64,000 bases of DNA from Arcuatula senhousia (Eukaryota > Mollusca > Bivalvia > Mytilida > Mytilidae), in the NCBI GenBank assembly GCA_963971305.1, contig OZ020309.1, forward strand, positions 3,031,001 through 3,095,000, in the 5' to 3' direction. The notes under the pieces are model-generated. The model was not told where the DNA came from. It ran no database searches and saw nothing but the letters and a program-made list of their open reading frames with translations. Each line of letters opens with the position of its first letter. Position 1 is the first letter of the stretch. Position numbers and translations under genes: made by a program. Of this stretch, positions 62,401 to 64,000 are shown one piece after another.

Positions 62401-63382
62401 TTTGGACTCTAGTCGTATGAACATTTATCTTACAGTGTTTTATACAGTAAATTTTATAATTCTTATTTGTTTTTAGAGAAGAAATGTTGCTAAAGCTTCA
62501 GAGACTTGAAGATGTTAATGGCCTTCCCAGGTAATCTAAGTCATCTTGAAAATCCAACATGGAAAACACTGCTTCAAAGAAGAGGGGAATACTGGTTTAT
62601 ACCTCCGTGGGTCCTTTAATTAGGTCTCTCAGATATCTGCTACCTGTTTACCTACTTAGTCAATTTTGTCTGTGTTTTTTTTTTTTTGGGGGGGGGGGGT
62701 TTAGCTGGCTATATAACAAAATTAAATAGACAATTAAAAGATGTGGAATGAGTGTATGTCACATAACAAACATAAAGAAACGGCAATTTAAAAAATCAAA
62801 ATCGCAAATGAAGACGGCCAGCGGTCTTCATCATGACCTGAGGTCCTTGCTCGTTGTCTTGCGTTAGCCAAAGACTAAAAATACAATACATGTACATAAG
62901 ATTTAAACAAAACCTTAAATTTTCAACGAAAGACCCATTTCTGGACATAGAACAATAAACAGATAGATGACAGGGACAAACAAATACTTTGTCAAAGATT
63001 CCTGGCTTAGGACAGGCACATATAAAATGTGGTGGAGTTAAACTAGTTTTTTGGGCCCAACTTTCCCCTATTAGTTTAGTGGTTCTCCTCTTTTGTGTCA
63101 ATAGAATTTGTTTTTGCTCTTTCAGACTTTTGACATTTGAATGCCACATTTGTACTTCTTTCATGTCTTTGGAAACCGTTCTTCCATTTCAGGTACTTTT
63201 TATACACAAACTTATATCTTATTAGAATTTGAATATTTTGTACTATTTTTGGTAGAGTTGAAATGAGTACACCAGACAGATATTTCTCAGCTGTAGAAGA
63301 AAATGATGTGTCAAATTTGTGTAGATGGCGAGGAGAGCTATATTTAGAACTACACAATGGTACATACACCACACATGCCTTG
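32355..63382 (+). CDS. MAN2C1: MAN2C1 gene, 15 coding exons, 3' half beyond the window
   Basis: Cytosolic class II alpha-mannosidase (GH38). It trims free oligomannose glycans released from misfolded glycoproteins in the cytosol; that is family knowledge. The fifteen exons listed separately join with no frame break into 526 codons, about half the usual 1040 residues. They align by recall with vertebrate MAN2C1 from its first residues ([20 protein letters not shown]) to [16 protein letters not shown]. There is no signal peptide or membrane segment, as expected. Metal/catalytic residues seen: GHSHIDSAWLWP (His257, Asp259) and [15 protein letters not shown] (Asp334, predicted nucleophile); [16 protein letters not shown] is also conserved. 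The last expected zinc histidine (HD.VTG motif) lies past the window. All introns are GT-AG. Four exons have junction-spanning duplicates beside them, yet the authentic exons look intact. Confidence 0.95.
33140..33530 (+). repeat. 44-bp splice-junction minisatellite upstream of exon 2
   Basis: Unit = GTTGTACCCATCTCTATAGT plus TAAAAATATTTTATAATTTG plus ACAG. Junction positions 33222, 33266, 33310, 33354, 33398, 33443, 33487 and then the real exon at 33531: spacing 44 (once 45). A worn copy lies at about 33140-33221. Each unit carries the intron 1 acceptor and the first 9 coding bases of exon 2. Confidence 0.95.
33531..33656 (+). CDS. MAN2C1: MAN2C1 exon 2
   Basis: 126 nt after AATTTGACAG, ends GGACCAAT before gtaagc. 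Encodes [20 protein letters not shown].. to ..TAFGP. The acceptor and first coding bases are the last copy of a 44-bp tandem array; only this copy continues into coding sequence (CCCTAAGAAG instead of CCCATCTCT). Confidence 0.93.
33657..35197 (+). other. MAN2C1 intron 2
   Basis: 33950-34330 contains two inverted-looking blocks around TTGTCTTGTACTTCCAATGG and CATTGGAAGTACAAGACATA, a hairpin element of about 0.35 kb. 34490-34690 resembles a diverged retroelement tail. 34700-35030 is the inverted relative of 25240-25440. Confidence 0.5.
35198..35321 (+). CDS. MAN2C1: MAN2C1 exon 3
   Basis: 124 nt after TTTTTTTCCAG, ends TTACAG before gtacat. Encodes [17 protein letters not shown] and [20 protein letters not shown], the conserved N-terminal beta-rich region of the family. 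A minus-strand frame over it (35138-35341) is a shadow. Confidence 0.93.
35563..36158. mobile_element. 596-bp MITE with 8-bp target duplication in intron 3
   Basis: Flanked by GTTTATAC at 35555-35562 and 36159-36166. The ends carry inverted CATTTGAGCGAA/CAATTGAGCGAA words: four on the left, and TTCGCTCAATTGAAA or TTCGCTCAAATGAAA three times on the right. An 8-bp duplication fits hAT-type elements. No transposase inside. Confidence 0.82.
36404..36660 (-). mobile_element. Diverged retroelement 3' end in intron 3
   Basis: GAGGCACCAATGGGGCAG.. to ..TAACAAGAGTGAACT follows the Penelope-like tail with indels; its last 60 bp are duplicated at 36572-36650. Confidence 0.6.
37230..37297 (+). CDS. MAN2C1: MAN2C1 exon 4
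   Basis: 68 nt after TGTTTTATAG, donor gtatga. Encodes [20 protein letters not shown] and NNR. Less conserved, but in the right place and phase between exons 3 and 5. Confidence 0.88.
37727..37901 (+). CDS. MAN2C1: MAN2C1 exon 5
   Basis: 175 nt after TATTCTTCAG, donor gtattt. Encodes [19 protein letters not shown], then [20 protein letters not shown] and the helical segment ..[16 protein letters not shown]. Confidence 0.94.
37932..38103. mobile_element. 172-bp MITE in intron 5
   Basis: Ends CAGTTATTTAATGCCTGGTT and the inverse AACAGGCATTAAATAACTG. It lies 30 bp after the exon 5 donor. No clear target duplication. Confidence 0.8.
38918..40092 (+). mobile_element. ATACCCCCACTCG element in intron 5, with nested insertion
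   Basis: Perfect 13-bp inverted ends ATACCCCCACTCG (38918) and CGAGTGGGGGTAT (40092). The interior has about four units of roughly 165 bp with CACAGCTTCAGCATGATGAG and CATCTACTTCCTGTTTTC. It is interrupted at 38930-39401. A right-truncated relative lies at 13446. Confidence 0.8.
38930..39401. mobile_element. 472-bp MITE nested in the previous element
   Basis: Terminal inverted repeats CAGACCTGTTTACC / GGTAAACAGGTCTG; target duplication CACTCG at 38924-38929 and 39402-39407. Removing it restores the uninterrupted start seen in the 13446 copy. Internal CTACTGG and TACGG words repeat. Confidence 0.88.
41003..41100 (+). CDS. MAN2C1: MAN2C1 exon 6
   Basis: 98 nt after GACTATTTCAG, donor gtatgt. 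Encodes [20 protein letters not shown] and [13 protein letters not shown]. Confidence 0.92.
41562..41653 (+). CDS. MAN2C1: MAN2C1 exon 7 (zinc motif HID)
   Basis: 92 nt after TATTTTCACAG, donor gtgaga. Ends in GHSHIDS: the GH38 metal-binding His257 and Asp259, matching the family GHxHID motif. The alanine and AWLWP that follow come from exon 8. Confidence 0.95.
41870..42400 (+). repeat. Four degenerate about 130-bp units in intron 7
   Basis: Units share TGTAGCTTCAGGTGGAGGTC-like, TGGTGGGATA and ATCTACTTCCTGTTTAA words. Related in style to the interior of the 38918 element but lacking its ends. Confidence 0.7.
42609..42714 (+). pseudogene. Degenerate duplicate of the exon 8 acceptor and exon start
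   Basis: TTTCAATCTCTTTTCAG at 42604-42620 is followed by a copy of the first about 55 bases of exon 8 (CTTGGTTGTGACCCTATGCT). It lies 102 bp upstream of the real exon. Spliced from exon 7 it would read A-W-L then TGA, because the fourth codon TGG is TGA here. No donor was seen before the real acceptor. Confidence 0.85.
42723..42829 (+). CDS. MAN2C1: MAN2C1 exon 8
   Basis: 107 nt after AATCTCTTTTCAG, donor gtataa. Encodes [17 protein letters not shown].. and ..[12 protein letters not shown], the first strand and helix of the catalytic barrel. Confidence 0.95.
43402..43800 (+). repeat. Dispersed repeat with CCCCCGCCG ends in intron 8
   Basis: Starts TTGTCCCCCGCCGTAACACG and ends near GCGGCGGCAGGGGATA, an imperfect inverted terminus. 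No coding. It lies immediately upstream of the decayed exon 9 copy. Confidence 0.55.
43827..43868 (+). pseudogene. Decayed duplicate of the exon 9 acceptor and exon start
   Basis: TTGTTTTGGGCTTAGCAGTA and TGACTGGGTGACATTATGC resemble the real TTGTTTTTCAGGCTCAGCAA and TGACTGGGTCAAGCAGAATT, about 126 bp upstream of it. The acceptor AG has been lost (TTTGGG). Confidence 0.65.
43965..44075 (+). CDS. MAN2C1: MAN2C1 exon 9
   Basis: 111 nt after GTTTTTCAG, donor gtaagt. Encodes [19 protein letters not shown].. and ..[11 protein letters not shown], leading straight into the nucleophile region. Confidence 0.95.
44248..44560 (-). mobile_element. Two diverged retroelement 3' ends in intron 9
   Basis: Blocks at about 44248-44390 and 44430-44560 each contain a TGTCAAAAGTC(C/T)G..AAGG..CAA..ACAAAAC tail like that of the Penelope-like element. 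The first was probably inserted beside the second. Confidence 0.5.
45043..45135 (+). CDS. MAN2C1: MAN2C1 exon 10 (predicted nucleophile Asp334)
   Basis: 93 nt after TCTACTTACAG, donor gtttga (weak). First codon is Asp334 of [13 protein letters not shown], the predicted catalytic nucleophile. Continues [20 protein letters not shown] and KE. Confidence 0.93.
45483..46849 (+). mobile_element. AGCTCACCTG-family element in intron 10
   Basis: Starts AGCTCACCTGGACCGAAGGT, then a GTCGTC-rich tract, and ends CAGGTGAGCGATTCAGGCTC and TGGGAGCCTCTTG. The interior has about six tandem units of roughly 160 bp (GATAGAGATTAGCTGTTGCT.., ..GATGACCCCTTATAGGGGTT). A 127-codon frame at 45201-45584 runs into it by chance. 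The inverted ends AGCTCACCTG/CAGGTGAGC suggest a non-autonomous DNA element. Confidence 0.75.
47305..47640 (-). mobile_element. Retroelement 3' end with about 60-bp local repeats in intron 10
   Basis: GAGGTACCAATGGGGCATTC and the following sequence match the Penelope-like 3' tail. Near 47440-47580 the segment TCGTAATGAGAGTGAACAAA and GTAAGTCCTGAGAGCGAAGA is tandemly repeated. It ends within 10 bp of exon 11. Confidence 0.6.
47650..47766 (+). CDS. MAN2C1: MAN2C1 exon 11
   Basis: 117 nt after TATTTTTACCAG, donor gtaagt. Encodes [20 protein letters not shown] and [19 protein letters not shown], the most strongly conserved stretch of the family. Confidence 0.96.
47860..48258. repeat. Dispersed repeat in intron 11 (copies also in introns 6-7, 12 and 14)
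   Basis: GACGATTTAAAAAATC-like text, CAGTCTTCAACATGACC.. and GAAAGACCCATTTCTGG recur at 62740-63065 and in part at 41760-41870 and 59850-59950. Copies differ by many substitutions. No coding. Confidence 0.65.
49172..49489 (-). pseudogene. Transposon-encoded cysteine-rich C-terminal fragment
   Basis: 105-residue frame: [20 protein letters not shown], then [20 protein letters not shown], a CxC..C..CxC cluster that could bind zinc. It lies downstream of the nuclease-like block on the same strand, with broken frame between. Confidence 0.45.
49839..50069 (-). pseudogene. Transposon-encoded nuclease-like fragment
   Basis: 76-residue frame: [20 protein letters not shown], then [20 protein letters not shown] and [13 protein letters not shown]. 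The acidic residues fall in the spacing of XPG-I-like nuclease cores. The fragment stops at both ends without a full domain. Confidence 0.5.
50408..50758 (-). pseudogene. Transposon-encoded protein fragment, upstream block
   Basis: 116-residue frame with [20 protein letters not shown], then [20 protein letters not shown] and [15 protein letters not shown]. It is in order with the nuclease-like fragment and is probably its N-terminal part. Similar proteins are common in cnidarian and mollusc genomes (recall, unverified). Confidence 0.5.
52343..52438 (+). CDS. MAN2C1: MAN2C1 exon 12 (source of the 68-bp array)
   Basis: 96 nt after TTTTTTTCCACAG, donor gtaggt. Encodes [14 protein letters not shown], then [18 protein letters not shown]. 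The last 18 codons and the donor are the first unit of the 68-bp array. The first 42 nt occur only once, which identifies this as the authentic exon. Confidence 0.94.
52385..57922 (+). repeat. 68-bp exon-derived minisatellite, block 1, about 81 units
   Basis: Each unit = 54 bp of exon 12 coding sequence (TTAACTCACTTCCCACCAGG ... GTGGAAGAG) + 14 bp of intron 12 (GTAGGTCCTACTCA). Variants: 74-bp units with AATTCA inserted (52490, 52631 and 52840); two units with a 10-bp insertion (GTACATTGTGTAGG at 53477 and 54098); donor changes GTAAGT, ATAGGT or GGAAG. Identity between units is mostly above 95 percent by eye. Confidence 0.97.
57923..58370 (-). mobile_element. Penelope-like retroelement copy inserted inside the minisatellite
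   Basis: The retroelement 3' terminus (AAAGAAGCAGAGGTACC) sits directly after GTAGGTCC of a unit. The 5' end is truncated at CTGCTAAGG, where ACTCATTAACTC of the unit resumes. No target duplication is evident; about one base of the unit is missing. It includes the C-terminal RT frame ([35 protein letters not shown]). Confidence 0.9.
58371..59333 (+). repeat. 68-bp exon-derived minisatellite, block 2, 14 units
   Basis: Fourteen units of exactly 68 bp on average between 58376 and 59328, continuing the array in the same orientation. One unit near 58912 has GGTCCAAATCATT instead of GGTCCTACTCATT. The array ends at CTCATTAACTTAAG, where unique intron sequence begins. Confidence 0.96.
59345..59580 (-). 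repeat. Dispersed repeat copy (family of 15751-16079)
   Basis: Shares GAATGATCAATCTCATAGTC, GCAATGGTCCTGACTTGGTA and CTCCCTCTTCCATTGCGATC with the 15.8-kb copy. It borders the right edge of the 68-bp array. Confidence 0.75.
60019..60110 (+). CDS. MAN2C1: MAN2C1 exon 13
   Basis: 92 nt after GTTTTTTCAG, donor gtatgt. Encodes [20 protein letters not shown] and [11 protein letters not shown], matching the family GxGDGGGGP loop. It lies 7.6 kb from exon 12, almost all of it minisatellite. Confidence 0.94.
60345..62305 (+). mobile_element. AGCTCACCTG-family element in intron 13
   Basis: Starts AGCTCACCTGACCCGAAGGG with a GTCCGTCGTCC tract and ends CAGGTGAGCGATTCAGGCTC and TGGGAGCCTCT. The interior has about four units of roughly 480 bp (CTTGATCTTTAGGATGTCCT.., ..AAAGTTAGCATTGCAGAATT). 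Same ends as the 45483 copy, but a different internal period. Confidence 0.78.
62477..62530 (+). CDS. MAN2C1: MAN2C1 exon 14
   Basis: 54 nt after TTGTTTTTAG, donor gtaatc. Encodes [19 protein letters not shown], matching the family ..RL....GLPR. Confidence 0.92.
63256..63382 (+). CDS. MAN2C1: MAN2C1 exon 15 (last in window)
   Basis: 127 nt after TTTTTGGTAG, donor gtaaga, phase 0 at its end. Encodes [16 protein letters not shown].., then [20 protein letters not shown]. The remaining half of the protein (rest of the catalytic region, C-terminal beta domains) is beyond 64000. Confidence 0.95.
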
Positions 63383-63679
63383 GTAAGAATAAAGACTAAA
63401 AGTTACATTGCATATATGCCATATTGAGTTTCACAAGAACAAAAGAATATCGTGTGAAAATGCCATGCATTTCATTTGGGCTTTTCCAGAAAATAATGGT
63501 TCCTTTCGGACAGAACACTCTTGAAATTAAGGAGTTTCACCAATAGGTTTAAATTTAAACCTTAGGGTTAGCAACAATTTTCCATTATCAATATCTAAAC
63601 CTTCATCTAATTTTTTATCCCCAATGTGCAATTTTACCTCTCACCTAAACATTATTTTATCAATGGTGTCCTTAGGTCA

Positions 63680-64000
63680 GTACGAATTTCCGTCAAGCTT
63701 TTCTCAGGAACTGTTCATGAGAATGATTTGAAACTTGGTAGGATGGTTCAGTATTGGCAAACTGTACGTTCTAAGCCATTTGCAGACCTGTCAGACATCT
63801 ACTTTCTGTTGGGACTTAGGCCAATGTGAAAATATGTGAACATGACTATGAAAATTTTCGTCAAGCTTTTTTCAGGAACCGTACATGAGAATGATTTGAA
63901 ACTTGTTGCGATGGTTTAGTATGACAAACAGTATGTTCTAAGTGATTTTCAGACCTGTCCAACATCTACTTCCTGTTTGGGACTTAGACAAGACTAATAT
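63680..64000 (+). repeat. Two about 165-bp tandem units, running off the window
   Basis: CGTCAAGCTTTTCTCAGGAA, CATGAGAATGATTTGAAACT and CATCTACTTTCTGTTGGGAC occur near 63692 and again near 63859. They lie in MAN2C1 intron 15. Confidence 0.8.

Overview
The window looks like AT-rich, repeat-laden genomic DNA of a bivalve mollusc, probably a mussel-like marine species. That is an inference from the gene content (a secreted H-type lectin, an animal cytosolic alpha-mannosidase with GT-AG introns) and from the style of the dispersed repeats. There are no bacterial-type operons and no convincing tRNA, rRNA or CRISPR loci. Most short open frames are chance frames inside repeats. Only two real genes were found; both are split by introns, and their joined reading frames were followed by hand across every junction.

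Region by region: 1-7.2 kb is intergenic, with a 1.8-kb minisatellite (2185-4025) and a 5'-truncated Penelope-like retroelement copy on the minus strand (4239-5290). 7.19-10.47 kb holds a complete three-exon H-type lectin gene on the minus strand (140 residues), including a 21-nt microexon. 10.5-32 kb is intergenic: retroelement 3' ends, a decayed coding remnant with a 26-bp inverted duplication, a 0.3-kb direct duplication, many short inverted-repeat DNA elements and one 1.9-kb inverted-repeat element. 32.35-63.38 kb and beyond holds the 5' half of MAN2C1 (cytosolic/lysosome-independent alpha-mannosidase, GH38) on the plus strand: 15 coding exons giving 526 codons, with the rest of the gene past the window end. 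Its introns are filled with mobile elements, including a 3.65-kb terminal-inverted-repeat transposon remnant in intron 11.

The most unusual structure is in MAN2C1. At four exons (2, 8, 9 and 12) a piece of DNA spanning the exon-intron junction has been duplicated locally. At exon 12 the last 54 coding bases plus 14 intron bases (including the 5' splice site) form a 68-bp unit repeated about 95 times over 6.9 kb, interrupted by one retroelement insertion. At exon 2 a 44-bp unit carrying the 3' splice site and the first coding bases is repeated about 8-9 times just upstream of the real exon. At exon 8 there is one degenerate upstream pseudo-exon with a premature stop, and at exon 9 one decayed upstream copy. 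The pre-mRNA therefore carries dozens of decoy splice sites next to the authentic ones. The two genes show no sign of working together; both concern glycans (extracellular recognition and cytosolic catabolism), which is probably coincidence.
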